A DNA stretch of 33,548 bases from Gemmatimonadales bacterium (GTDB lineage Bacteria; Gemmatimonadota; Gemmatimonadetes; Longimicrobiales; Gaopeijiaceae), in contig REBP01000169.1 in assembly GCA_007692665.1 (NCBI GenBank), positions 1 through 33,548 on the forward strand. Direction: 5' to 3'. Position numbers and translations under genes: made by a program. The notes under the pieces were generated by a model, which saw nothing but the letters and a program-made list of their open reading frames with translations, was not told the origin of the DNA and ran no database searches. Numbering within the stretch: the stretch's first letter is position 1; each line of letters opens with the position of its first letter. Positions 1-7,207 of this stretch are shown piece after piece.

Positions 1-260
1 GTCTCCGGGTCCTGGCTGAAGACCGGAATCACCTTGAGGAGGCGGGCCGAGGGGAGTCCCCAGACGGAGAGCTGCCCGCTGTACCCCCCGGAGAAGAAGG
101 CGTAGAACTCGTCGTGTTCGCCGGGGGCCACCCAGGTTCGTTCGGCGGCATCCCCGGTCGCGATGACGCCGTTGTCGCCTGCACATCCCGAGAAGGCGAC
201 GCCCATTCCCGCGACCACAAGGGTGGCGAGAGCCGTGTTCAGCTTCCTGATCGATTTCAT
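1..260 (-). CDS. nosZ: Nitrous oxide reductase NosZ, N-terminal part (runs off the window)
   Basis: NosZ reduces N2O to N2 in the periplasm with CuA and CuZ centres. Only the first 86 codons are present. The protein opens with a basic n-region, a hydrophobic stretch and a lipobox-like FSGC near residue 30. The segment DEFYAFFSGGYSGQLSVWG followed by LPSARLLKVIPVFSQDPE is the characteristic first propeller blade of NosZ. The Sec/lipoprotein-type signal without a twin-arginine motif matches clade II NosZ (seen here; clade habit is established knowledge). The start codon overlaps the stop of the upstream cytochrome gene as ATGA, so the two are translationally coupled. The copper-binding residues lie outside the window, so catalytic integrity cannot be judged. 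Confidence 0.88.
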   Translation of the reverse strand, partial: MKSIRKLNTALATLVVAGMGVAFSGCAGDNGVIATGDAAERTWVAPGEHDEFYAFFSGGYSGQLSVWGLPSARLLKVIPVFSQDPE

Positions 261-739
261 GGTTCGCTCTCCATTACGGTGCGGAGGTACTCGACGATGG
301 CGCGTGCTTCGTCTTCGGAGATGTTCTGGAACGGCATGACCAGCGGGTACTCGGCGAGGAGCTTCTGCCCCTCGGGGTGCTCCCGGGCCATCTGCTCCGG
401 GTTCAGGATGAAGTTCATGACGAACGCCGCGCTGCGGCGCTCGAGGACCCGGCCCAGCGGAGGCCCGACGAACCGCTCGTCGAGCATGTGGCAGGCCTCG
501 CAGTTGAACTCGAAGACTTCCTGCCCGCGGGCCGCCTTTTCCGCGTCCACGGGGGCCAGCGTGACCTCGGACGTGATGGGGCCGACGCCGTGTTCGAGTT
601 CGAACGCGGTAAAGGAGGGACCCGAGGCCGCGGCGCTCCCGTCAGGCCGGGCTTCGCCGTCCGGACGGTCGTCGCCGCCACAACCGGCCACGAGGGCCAG
701 GGTGCCCAGGGTGAGCGCGAGGGATCGGATGCGGTACAT
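257..739 (-). CDS. Lipoprotein cytochrome c, likely partner of NosZ
   Basis: A 160-residue monohaem cytochrome c. A signal peptide ends in the lipobox LVAGC (Cys20), followed by a Gly/Asp-rich linker. The haem motif CEACH is at residues 80-84 and the probable axial Met is Met135 in LVMPF. It is probably membrane-anchored and periplasmic, and passes electrons to NosZ; small c-type cytochromes are common in clade II nos clusters (established). Its stop overlaps the nosZ start by four bases. I start it at the Met that opens the signal peptide rather than at a Met 37 codons upstream. The intergenic region behind it carries a 19-bp palindrome and a CRP/FNR-like site. Confidence 0.88.
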   Translation of the reverse strand: MYRIRSLALTLGTLALVAGCGGDDRPDGEARPDGSAAASGPSFTAFELEHGVGPITSEVTLAPVDAEKAARGQEVFEFNCEACHMLDERFVGPPLGRVLERRSAAFVMNFILNPEQMAREHPEGQKLLAEYPLVMPFQNISEDEARAIVEYLRTVMESEP

Positions 740-840
740 GAACAGGGTCTCCTCCGTTGAGGGGTTCTCGGTCTCGTGAAGCTGGAAGAAAGCTAGGCCT
801 GGCCCGGAAACCCGTCTGTCCGGCAAAGACCGTGGGCGGA

Positions 841-859
841 TGTGGGGCAATCCCCTACA
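841..859. promoter_or_regulatory. 19-bp palindrome, copy 1 (putative LuxR-type regulator site)
   Basis: The sequence TGTGGGGCAATCCCCTACA forms 7-bp arms around a 5-bp centre with one mismatch. It lies between the divergent nos cytochrome gene (start 739) and the plus-strand operon starting at 968. The same 7-5-7 pattern recurs at 6093-6111, 8570-8588 and 10133-10151. Confidence 0.6.
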
Positions 860-869
860 GCCGTTCGCC

Positions 870-885
870 TGTGACCTCCGTCACA
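870..885. promoter_or_regulatory. CRP/FNR-family operator-like palindrome
   Basis: TGTGACCTCCGTCACA is a perfect 6-4-6 inverted repeat. The TGTGA-N6-TCACA pattern is the classical CRP/FNR-superfamily half-site arrangement. It lies 10 bp from the 19-bp palindrome in the same divergent promoter region. An FNR/Dnr/NnrR-type oxygen or NO regulator is the plausible ligand; no such gene is present in the window. Confidence 0.6.
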
Positions 886-967
886 GCCCGGGGAGAGGCG
901 TCGACCCAGATTCCACGGACGAGGGTTCCGGATCTCCCGGGACCCGACACCGGCTCGGGAGCGGGGA

Positions 968-1423
968 ATGCACACCATCGTGAGGCGCTTCATCAAGACG
1001 GGAGGGGTGTTTCTCCTGGTGGGGCTGGCGCTGGGCGCGTGGCTCCTGCTGTCCCGGGAACTCCTCGGACGTGGCGTGCATCCGCATCTCGTGTCGGCGC
1101 ACACCCACGCCCTCCTGTCGGGATTCGGGCTCTTCCTGATCTTCGGGGTCGCCCTCTGGCTCTTCCCGAAGCCACCGAAGGGCGACCTCCGGTACACACC
1201 GGGCCGGGCCCGGCTCGCCTACTGGATCCTTCTCGCGGGAACGTCCGTGCGGGTGGCCATGGAGGTGCTCCGGAGTGCGGTTCACGGCGCATGGATTCCC
1301 TGGGCCATCGTGGCGTCCGGGTTTCTCCAGGTCGCGGGGGCGTCCTTCGTCCTCTGGATTCTCTGGCCCAGGATCCGTGCGGTGGGAAGCCACCTTCGCG
1401 AAGCCTCGGGCGAGAGGTTCTGA
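968..1423 (+). CDS. Four-helix membrane protein resembling the N-terminal part of haem-copper oxidase subunit I
   Basis: A 151-residue protein with about four hydrophobic segments. The second carries AHTHALLSGFGLFLIFGV followed by a Pro that starts a loop. This recalls the TM2 region of cbb3-type subunit I (CcoN) and NorB, where His residues bind low-spin haem. It is far too short to be an oxidase. The gene at 1931 encodes a paralogue with the same AHxHALLxGF...IFGV pattern. It is the first gene of an operon with a CopD-like protein, a DUF542 protein and a radical SAM enzyme. A GGGAG Shine-Dalgarno sits 6 bases before the ATG. A b-haem or NO-related role is inferred; no function is established. 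Confidence 0.65.
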   Translation: MHTIVRRFIKTGGVFLLVGLALGAWLLLSRELLGRGVHPHLVSAHTHALLSGFGLFLIFGVALWLFPKPPKGDLRYTPGRARLAYWILLAGTSVRVAMEVLRSAVHGAWIPWAIVASGFLQVAGASFVLWILWPRIRAVGSHLREASGERF

Positions 1424-1425
1424 CC

Positions 1426-1926
1426 ATGGCCGGGGCCCTGTACCACGCGCTTGTCTTCCTGCACCTGGTGGCGGCCCTGGTCTGGCTCGGGGGGATGTTC
1501 TTCCTGGGACTCGTGGGAGCCCCGGTGCTCCGGAGGGTCGAGCCCGCCGAGGTCCGGTCGAGGCTCTTCCATGACCTGGGCGTGCGGTTCCGGGCGGTGG
1601 GATGGGGAGCGATCGGAGTTCTGCTCGTCAGCGGTGTGGCCATCCTTCAACTTCGGGGCATGCTCTCATGGACGACGCTTTCGGACCCGGCCTGGTGGGG
1701 CACACCCATCGGAACGGCACTCGCCTGGAAGCTCCTTGCCGTGGCCGCGATGCTCGCGATGAGCGCGTGGCACGACTTCGTGGCCGGCCCTCGGGCCGGA
1801 CGGCGGGCACTTTCGCCGGAGAAGCGGGACCGCGCTCGTCGTCGCTCGGCATTCATGGCTCGCGCCAACACCGCCATGGGGCTTCTCCTTATCTACTGGG
1901 CGATGCGTCTCGCCCGGGGAGGGTAG
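1426..1926 (+). CDS. CopD-like membrane protein
   Basis: A 166-residue protein with about four membrane segments. It has the CopD-family opening HALVFLHLVAALVWLGGMFFLG, a helical region with His and Trp near the membrane face, and a basic loop before the last helix. CopD-family proteins sit in the inner membrane and are linked to copper uptake or haem binding. The start follows the previous stop by two bases, and the next gene begins four bases after this stop. Its position between two subunit I-like paralogues suggests the three form one membrane unit. The ligand, copper or haem, cannot be read from the sequence. Confidence 0.65.
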   Translation: MAGALYHALVFLHLVAALVWLGGMFFLGLVGAPVLRRVEPAEVRSRLFHDLGVRFRAVGWGAIGVLLVSGVAILQLRGMLSWTTLSDPAWWGTPIGTALAWKLLAVAAMLAMSAWHDFVAGPRAGRRALSPEKRDRARRRSAFMARANTAMGLLLIYWAMRLARGG

Positions 1927-1930
1927 GCCC

Positions 1931-2389
1931 GTGAGCCCGGCCGTGCGGGGGTTCCTCCGGAGCGCGGTGGCCTGGCTCGTGATCGGCCTGCTCCTCGGCA
2001 TCTGGATGGCCGTGGACCCCGCCCGCGCACCCTTCGTCCGGCTCGCGCACATGCACGCGCTCCTGCCCGGGTTCGTGCTCCTGATGATCTTCGGCGTCGG
2101 GTACCATGTCCTTCCGCGCTTTTCCGGGCGCCCGCTCCCCTGGACGCGGGGCCCCATGGTCCACCTCGTCCTGGCCGATCTCGGGCTGTTCCTCCTGGTC
2201 GGCGGCTTCCTGCTCCGCTTTTCCCGGCCGGGCGTGGCTCACCTCGCACTCCCGGCGGGCGGCCTGCTGTTCCTCGCCGGTGCATTCCTCTTCGCCCACG
2301 TCACCTGGTTCCTCACGGAGGCTCCACCATGGCAACGCTTGAAGACGACAGGGGGCGGGACACCCCCCTCCACCACGATCTCACCCTGA
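1931..2389 (+). CDS. Second four-helix subunit I-like membrane protein (paralogue of 968-1423)
   Basis: A 152-residue protein with a GTG start and four hydrophobic segments. It repeats the signature of the first operon gene: LAHMHALLPGFVLLMIFGV followed by a Pro-containing loop and a TxG segment. The two His residues in AHMHA are the candidate haem ligands. The C-terminal ~20 residues overlap the start of the next gene by 61 bp in another frame and look like a read-on tail with no domain. Function is unknown; duplication within one operon suggests a heterodimer or two binding sites. Confidence 0.62.
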   Translation: MSPAVRGFLRSAVAWLVIGLLLGIWMAVDPARAPFVRLAHMHALLPGFVLLMIFGVGYHVLPRFSGRPLPWTRGPMVHLVLADLGLFLLVGGFLLRFSRPGVAHLALPAGGLLFLAGAFLFAHVTWFLTEAPPWQRLKTTGGGTPPSTTISP

Positions 2390-2550
2390 ACGAAATCGTG
2401 ACCCGACAGCCGGAGGCGGCGGGCATCCTCCTGGAGCTCGGCTTCGACGCCTGCTGCGGGGGCGCCCGGACACTCCTCGAGGCGTCGCGGCGGTGCGGCG
2501 TCGACCCGGAGGTGGTCCTGCGCCGGCTCTCCGGGCCGGAGGACCGATGA
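2329..2550 (+). CDS. Stand-alone DUF542 / ScdA N-terminal domain protein
   Basis: A 73-residue protein. TLNEIVTRQPEAAGILLELGFD followed by ACCGGARTLLEA matches the DUF542 domain, which forms the N-terminus of the di-iron RIC protein YtfE/ScdA, involved in repair of nitrosatively damaged Fe-S clusters. The CC pair at about residues 42-43 is the conserved redox motif. The hemerythrin-like di-iron domain is missing, so this is not a full RIC. It overlaps the preceding gene by 61 bp and the following radical SAM gene by ATGA. A role in thiol redox or NO defence in the denitrification setting is inferred. Confidence 0.8.
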   Translation: MATLEDDRGRDTPLHHDLTLNEIVTRQPEAAGILLELGFDACCGGARTLLEASRRCGVDPEVVLRRLSGPEDR

Positions 2551-3734
2551 GCCCAGCCGCTCGCCCGCCCATGGCCGACGTCGACTTCGACCGGGCCCCC
2601 TTCCTCGTGATCTGGGAGACCACCCAGGCCTGCGACCTGGCCTGCGTTCACTGCCGGGCCGAGGCGATCCCATGCAGGGACGCCGGCGAGCTCTCCACCG
2701 ACGAGGCCTTCCAGCTGATGCGGACGGCCCGGCGCTTCGGGCGCCCCCTCTTCGTTCTGACCGGCGGGGACCCGGCCAAGCGACCCGACGTGGTGGAGAT
2801 CGTCGCGGAGGGCGCGAGGCTCGGCCTCCGCATGGGCATGACCCCCTCGGCGACCCCCCTTCTCACGTCCGAACTCGTGACAGATCTCGCCGGGGCCGGC
2901 CTCACGCGGCTCGCCATGAGCCTCGACGGCGCCACCGCCGCATCCCACGATGCGTTCCGGGGTGTGGGCGGTTCCTTCCATCGGACCCTGGACACCCTCC
3001 AGGCGGCGCGGGGGCTCGGCCTCTCGACCCAGGTGAACACGACGGTGACCACGCGGACGCTGGGGGAGCTGGATGCCGTCGTCGAGCTGCTCCGCGACCT
3101 CGGCATCTCCCTCTGGTCGGTGTTCTTCGTGGTGCCGACAGGGCGCGCGACCTCCGGCGACCTGCCGAGTGCGCAGGCGTTCGAGGAGGTATTCCAGCGA
3201 ATGGCCGCGCTCGCGGCGCAGGTGCCCTTCGACATCAAGAGCACGGCAGCGCCTCACTACCGGAGGGTCCTCGTGCAGCGCCAGGTCGAGGCCCGAAGGC
3301 AGCATGGGCGGGCTACCCCGCCGGATCCCCTCGCCGGCGGGGTCGGATTCTCCATGGCCGACGGGGTGGGCCGGGCCCGCGGCGTGAACGACGGCAACGG
3401 GTTCGTGTTCGTGAGCCACAGGGGGGACATCATGCCGTCCGGGTTTCTTCCCCTCGCCCGCGGAAACGTCCGGACCCACGACCTGGTCGAGGTCTACCGG
3501 AAGGACCCCCTCTTCCGGAGCCTCCGGGACCCCGACCTCCTCGGGGGAAAGTGCGGCATGTGCGAGTTCCGCACGATCTGCGGCGGATCCCGCGCACGCG
3601 CCTACGCCATGACGGGCGACCCGCTGGCCGCCGAGCCATCCTGTGCCTGGGAACCGGCGCGCTGGCGTGCCAGCCGTTCGGCGAGCCGCGCCGCCTCCCG
3701 GACCCTGCCGATGATCCCCGGGCGCCCCGCGTAG
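2547..3734 (+). CDS. Radical SAM/SPASM protein, TIGR04053-like
   Basis: A 395-residue radical SAM enzyme. The [4Fe-4S]/SAM motif CDLACVHC provides Cys29, Cys33 and Cys36. A TGGDP segment follows in the SAM-binding region. The C-terminus has a SPASM-type Cys cluster: GKCGMCEFRTICGGSRARA, then a last Cys in EPSCAWEP, for auxiliary Fe-S clusters. FDRAPFLVIWETTQACDLAC is typical of the TIGR04053 family, related to the haem-modifying enzymes AhbD and NirJ. The start overlaps the DUF542 stop by ATGA. The tail overlaps the convergent hemY-type gene by 133 bp. A role in haem metabolism is suggested by neighbours only. Confidence 0.82.
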   Translation: MSPAARPPMADVDFDRAPFLVIWETTQACDLACVHCRAEAIPCRDAGELSTDEAFQLMRTARRFGRPLFVLTGGDPAKRPDVVEIVAEGARLGLRMGMTPSATPLLTSELVTDLAGAGLTRLAMSLDGATAASHDAFRGVGGSFHRTLDTLQAARGLGLSTQVNTTVTTRTLGELDAVVELLRDLGISLWSVFFVVPTGRATSGDLPSAQAFEEVFQRMAALAAQVPFDIKSTAAPHYRRVLVQRQVEARRQHGRATPPDPLAGGVGFSMADGVGRARGVNDGNGFVFVSHRGDIMPSGFLPLARGNVRTHDLVEVYRKDPLFRSLRDPDLLGGKCGMCEFRTICGGSRARAYAMTGDPLAAEPSCAWEPARWRASRSASRAASRTLPMIPGRPA

Positions 3735-4948
3735 TTGGTGTGAAGGTGGATGCCCTCCGGAAGGCGGAGGGCGTCCAGGGCACGAAAGCTCCGGTCCCAC
3801 GCCGGCATCCTGGCCCGCGAGACATGAAGGGGACGGGCCCGGGACCCGGTCCATCGCTCGGCCTCCGCCAGGGCGATCCCGGCGAGCCCCTCATCGTCCA
3901 GGGCCGACAGGTGCGGGTGTCGGGCCCCTCCCAGGAACGCCACGGCGGTCGATCCGGACCCGTCGAGGTGGCCCGAAAAGGTCATGCCGCGGATCCCCGA
4001 GGTCTCGCCGTGGGCGACCTGGAAGCCGAGCCCTGGCGGCAGCGGGTCGAGGGCCAGGTGCACGAGCAGGATCCGGTTCATCCGGAGGAGGCGAAGGTTC
4101 TCCGCGACGGACGGAGCGATGTCGTCCAGGACCCCGGCAGCGGCCGCCGGGGGTGTCGTCAGCACCACGGCGTCGCATTCGAGGCTCGTGGTGCCGGCAA
4201 GGATGCGCCAGCGCCCCCCTACCACGGGCTCGATGGCATCGACTCCCGCCTCCAGGGTCAACCGGTCCCGCACCTCCGCCGCCATCGACCTCGCCAGGCT
4301 CTCCATCCCGCCCGGGGGGACCACCGGGGGCACATCCAGGAGCTTGTTCCCACGCCGCGAGAGGAGCATGGCCACGAGGCTCCGTTCTCCCCCCATCTCC
4401 CGGAGCGCCGGGAGGAGGGCCCGCCCGGCGTCCATGTCATCGGGATCCGAACCGTACAGCCCTCCGAAGAGAGGACCCAGGAGCGCCTCACAGGCCTCGC
4501 GGCCGGCGCGCTTCCGGAGATACTCGCCGGACGAGAGGTCCACGTCCGTGGGATCGCCGGGCACGAAGGGTTCGAGGGCCAGCCGCAGCTTCCCCCGGGC
4601 GGAGAGAAGGGAGGTCGACCATCCCTCGCGGAGCGACGCCGGGACCGGGTGGAGCCTTCCCCCCCGTCCCACCAGGAAACGATGCTCGCCGGGGGTGATC
4701 CTGCCGCCTCCAATCGACCCGAAGCACGACGCATCCCATCCCGGGATTCGTTCGAGGTGGGGGAGCAGTTCCGGCACGGGGCGCAGCCGCTGGGGGCCGA
4801 GTTCCAGGATGCCACCGTCCCGGCGGACGCTCCGGATCACGCCGCCAACCCGGGGGCTCCTTTCGAAGAGGTGGAACGGGACGCCGCGCGCGGCAAGCGC
4901 CACACCGAGGGCCAGACCGGAAACCCCGGCTCCCACGATGCCGATCAT
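3602..4948 (-). CDS. hemY: Protoporphyrinogen/coproporphyrinogen III oxidase (HemY type)
   Basis: A 448-residue FAD flavoprotein of the usual length for the family. The Rossmann motif GAGVSG is at residues 6-11, followed by the acidic FERSPRVGG segment. A mid-region LFGGLYGSDPDDM matches the family FGGVY block. The C-terminal FAD-closing region NYAGRPGIIGRV resembles the usual GNY..G......C stretch. It oxidises porphyrinogen to porphyrin in haem synthesis; proto- and coproporphyrin substrates cannot be separated here. Its start overlaps the stop of the upstream kinase-like gene by ATGA, so the two form an operon. Its 3' end overlaps the convergent radical SAM gene by 133 bp. Confidence 0.85.
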   Translation of the reverse strand: MIGIVGAGVSGLALGVALAARGVPFHLFERSPRVGGVIRSVRRDGGILELGPQRLRPVPELLPHLERIPGWDASCFGSIGGGRITPGEHRFLVGRGGRLHPVPASLREGWSTSLLSARGKLRLALEPFVPGDPTDVDLSSGEYLRKRAGREACEALLGPLFGGLYGSDPDDMDAGRALLPALREMGGERSLVAMLLSRRGNKLLDVPPVVPPGGMESLARSMAAEVRDRLTLEAGVDAIEPVVGGRWRILAGTTSLECDAVVLTTPPAAAAGVLDDIAPSVAENLRLLRMNRILLVHLALDPLPPGLGFQVAHGETSGIRGMTFSGHLDGSGSTAVAFLGGARHPHLSALDDEGLAGIALAEAERWTGSRARPLHVSRARMPAWDRSFRALDALRLPEGIHLHTNYAGRPGIIGRVREAARLAERLARQRAGSQAQDGSAASGSPVMA

Positions 4949-5997
4949 GCGCCCACCCCCGGATCCCCGAACCGGGGAAGGTCCAGGTGCAGACGCGTGC
5001 CCTCGCCGGGGACCGAGGAGATCTCGAGGCGACCCCCGGCGTAGCGGGCACGCTCATGCATGCGGAGCACACCCAGGTGGCGATCCGTCTGAAGCAGGAC
5101 CCCGGCGGGGTCGAAACCGGAGCCGTCGTCCTCGAGATCGATCTCGACGCGTCCGGGAACAAGCCGGTAGCGGAGGCGGATGCGGGTGGGTGCGCCGTGC
5201 TCCAGGGCGTTCGCGATCCCTTCTCCGAGAATCCGGTACATGGCCAGCGCCCCCCCGGGAGCCAGGTGGGGATCGACGGAATCCCCTTCCACCTCGACCT
5301 TGACGTTCCTGTCGCGGGTGAGGTGGCGGGCCTGGACCTCCACGGCCCTCGAGGCCCCGAGCTCGTCGAGCTCGGGGGGGCGAAGGCCGCGGGCGATCCT
5401 TCCGATGCTCTCGAGGGCCGTCAGGGCGTCGCTCCGCGCTTCCTCGAGGGCCCGACAGGTCTCCTCGAGTCCGGGCGGCGGAGGGTCGGGGACGCCGCGC
5501 TGGGCGAGGTGGATCCGGACCAGGGCAGAGGAGAGGAACTGGGCGGTCCCGTCCAGGAGCTCCCGGGCCAGCCTCTTCCGCTCCAGCTCCTCGGCCTCCG
5601 AGACTCGGGCAGCCAGCGTCCGCTCCCGGTCGCGGGCCCGCTCCAGCGCGTCGAGCATGCGGTTCACGACCTGGACGACCCTGGTCATGTCGCGGTCCGC
5701 CAGCCGGGAAACCGGGACCCGGGCCTCCAGGTCACCCTTCTCGACCCGCCGGACCACCGACTCCATGGCACGGAGTGGACGCAGGGCGAGCCCCACCAGG
5801 AGCGCGTTGGCTCCGGCCACCAGCAGGACGCCCAGGGCAAGCCACAACTTGAGCCACGGGTCGGGAACGGTGCGGGCGACGAGGGCGCCGGCGGCCGCGG
5901 CCCCCCCGATGAGGAGGGTGGCGGCCACGACGATCTTGATGTGGAGCGAGACGCCCAGGAGGCGGCCCGCCCACGGCTCGGGAGCCGATCCTTGCAT
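4945..5997 (-). CDS. NarX/LiaS-type sensor kinase homologue lacking the phospho-acceptor histidine
   Basis: A 350-residue membrane protein. Two helices at about 23-43 and 54-74 have almost no periplasmic loop, then a HAMP domain runs to about 125. The HisKA_3 dimerisation helix reads ERKRLARELLDGTAQFL; the conserved sequence is ARELHD, so the His position (residue 148) is Leu, codon CTG. The HATPase domain looks intact: an N-box in GEGIANALEH, DDGSGFD, and a GEGT glycine loop. It may be a pseudokinase, a phosphatase, or a heterodimer partner of the intact kinase divergently encoded at 6140. It overlaps hemY by four bases. A 19-bp palindrome lies in its promoter region. Confidence 0.85.
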   Translation of the reverse strand: MQGSAPEPWAGRLLGVSLHIKIVVAATLLIGGAAAAGALVARTVPDPWLKLWLALGVLLVAGANALLVGLALRPLRAMESVVRRVEKGDLEARVPVSRLADRDMTRVVQVVNRMLDALERARDRERTLAARVSEAEELERKRLARELLDGTAQFLSSALVRIHLAQRGVPDPPPPGLEETCRALEEARSDALTALESIGRIARGLRPPELDELGASRAVEVQARHLTRDRNVKVEVEGDSVDPHLAPGGALAMYRILGEGIANALEHGAPTRIRLRYRLVPGRVEIDLEDDGSGFDPAGVLLQTDRHLGVLRMHERARYAGGRLEISSVPGEGTRLHLDLPRFGDPGVGA

Positions 5998-6040
5998 GTC
6001 CGGTCGTCCGGCTGGGAGGGGCGCGGTGGTGGATTCAAAC

Positions 6041-6057
6041 GAAAGGTTGCACCTTTC
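6041..6057. promoter_or_regulatory. Inverted repeat between the divergent kinase genes
   Basis: GAAAGGTTGCACCTTTC has perfect 7-bp arms with a 3-bp centre. It lies 44 bp upstream of the minus-strand kinase gene start. It may be an operator or a hairpin in the leader. I do not recognise the protein that would bind it. Confidence 0.35.
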
Positions 6058-6092
6058 CCTTCGTCAATCTGTCGGGAGTCGGACGAAGGTCC

Positions 6093-6111
6093 TGTGGGGA
6101 AATCCTCCACA
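6093..6111. promoter_or_regulatory. 19-bp palindrome, copy 2, in the divergent kinase promoter
   Basis: TGTGGGGAAATCCTCCACA has 7-bp arms and a 5-bp centre with one mismatch. It lies 29 bp upstream of the intact kinase start at 6140 and suggests autoregulation of the two-component system. Confidence 0.6.
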
Positions 6112-6139
6112 CCGTCCCTCCCCCCCTCGAGGAGAACGT

Positions 6140-7207
6140 GTGGCCGAAGCGCCCTTTCGTGCCTACGAGGCGGTGTTCGATGCGAGTCCGGACGGCATCG
6201 TCGTCGTGGACGGCCGCGGGCGGATCAGTGCCGCCAACCCACAGGCGCTCAGGATGCTGGGCTACACCCTCGAGGAACTCGTGGGCCAGCCCGTGGAGAT
6301 CATGGTCCCCCCGAGTGTACGCGGACGCCACGTGGCCCTGCGCGACGGGTTCATGGAGCGACCCGCCAGCCGCCCCATGGGCGCCGACATGGAACTGAGG
6401 GCGATTCGGAAGGATGGTCGGGAACTCCCGGTCGACGTGGCACTCCGCCCGGTGGGAAAGGGAGAGGACCGGTTCGTCATTGCGGTGATCCGGGACACGA
6501 CGCGGGAGCGACGGATGCAGACGCTGGGTACGGGCGCCCTGCGCGCGACCGAGGAGGAGCGGAAGCGCATCGCCCGCGAACTCCACGACGACACCGCCCA
6601 GTCGCTGGCGGCCATCATGATGCGCCTCGGCGTCCTGGAGAAGACCACCGACGAGGGGGCCCGTGCCCGGATTCACACCGAATTGAACGACGCCCTCGAG
6701 GGACTCGTCGAGGGGGTCGGGAGAATCGCACGAGGGCTGCGCCCCCCTGCCCTCGAGGATGTGGGGGTCGAGGCCGCGATCCGGTCTCAGGTTCGAACGT
6801 CCCTCGAAGGAAGCGGGATCGCCGTGAGACTCCATCTCGAACCCGTGGCCGACCGACTGTCCGAGGAGGCCCAGCTCGTGGTATACCGCATCGTGCAGGA
6901 GGCGCTCTCCAACGTGCGCCGGCATTCGGGCGCGACAACCGTCGAGGTCTGCCTTTCGGTGGAGGGTGAGGGGGAACACGCCCACGTGGTCGCCACGGTT
7001 ACCGACGACGGTCGCGGCTTCGACGCCGAAGGCGAGTTCCTGGCGGGGGCGGGGCTGGGACTGATCGGCATGGACGAACGGGCCCGCATCCTCGGCGGGC
7101 GGCTGATGCTGTCCAGCGCGCCCGGCGAGGGGTGCATGGTCCGGCTCCGCATCCCTGCTCCCTCCGGCTCTTCCCGATCCGCGAACCCCGAGGCTTCCGG
7201 TGTCTGA
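6140..7207 (+). CDS. Cytoplasmic PAS-domain histidine kinase, NarX/NreB-like
   Basis: A 355-residue soluble kinase with no membrane segment. A PAS domain covers about residues 5-120, including DASPDGIVVVDGRGRI and the PAC-like RAIRKDGREL segment. The HisKA_3 box reads ERKRIARELHDDTAQSL with His149 as phospho-acceptor. The HATPase_c domain has QEALSNVRRHS, DDGRGFD and a GLGLIGMDER segment. No Cys cluster like that of NreB is visible in the PAS region, so a haem, flavin or other ligand is possible. The GTG start at 6140 is chosen because GGAG lies five bases upstream. Its last codons overlap the response regulator start by 8 bp, giving a cognate pair. Confidence 0.87.
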   Translation: MAEAPFRAYEAVFDASPDGIVVVDGRGRISAANPQALRMLGYTLEELVGQPVEIMVPPSVRGRHVALRDGFMERPASRPMGADMELRAIRKDGRELPVDVALRPVGKGEDRFVIAVIRDTTRERRMQTLGTGALRATEEERKRIARELHDDTAQSLAAIMMRLGVLEKTTDEGARARIHTELNDALEGLVEGVGRIARGLRPPALEDVGVEAAIRSQVRTSLEGSGIAVRLHLEPVADRLSEEAQLVVYRIVQEALSNVRRHSGATTVEVCLSVEGEGEHAHVVATVTDDGRGFDAEGEFLAGAGLGLIGMDERARILGGRLMLSSAPGEGCMVRLRIPAPSGSSRSANPEASGV

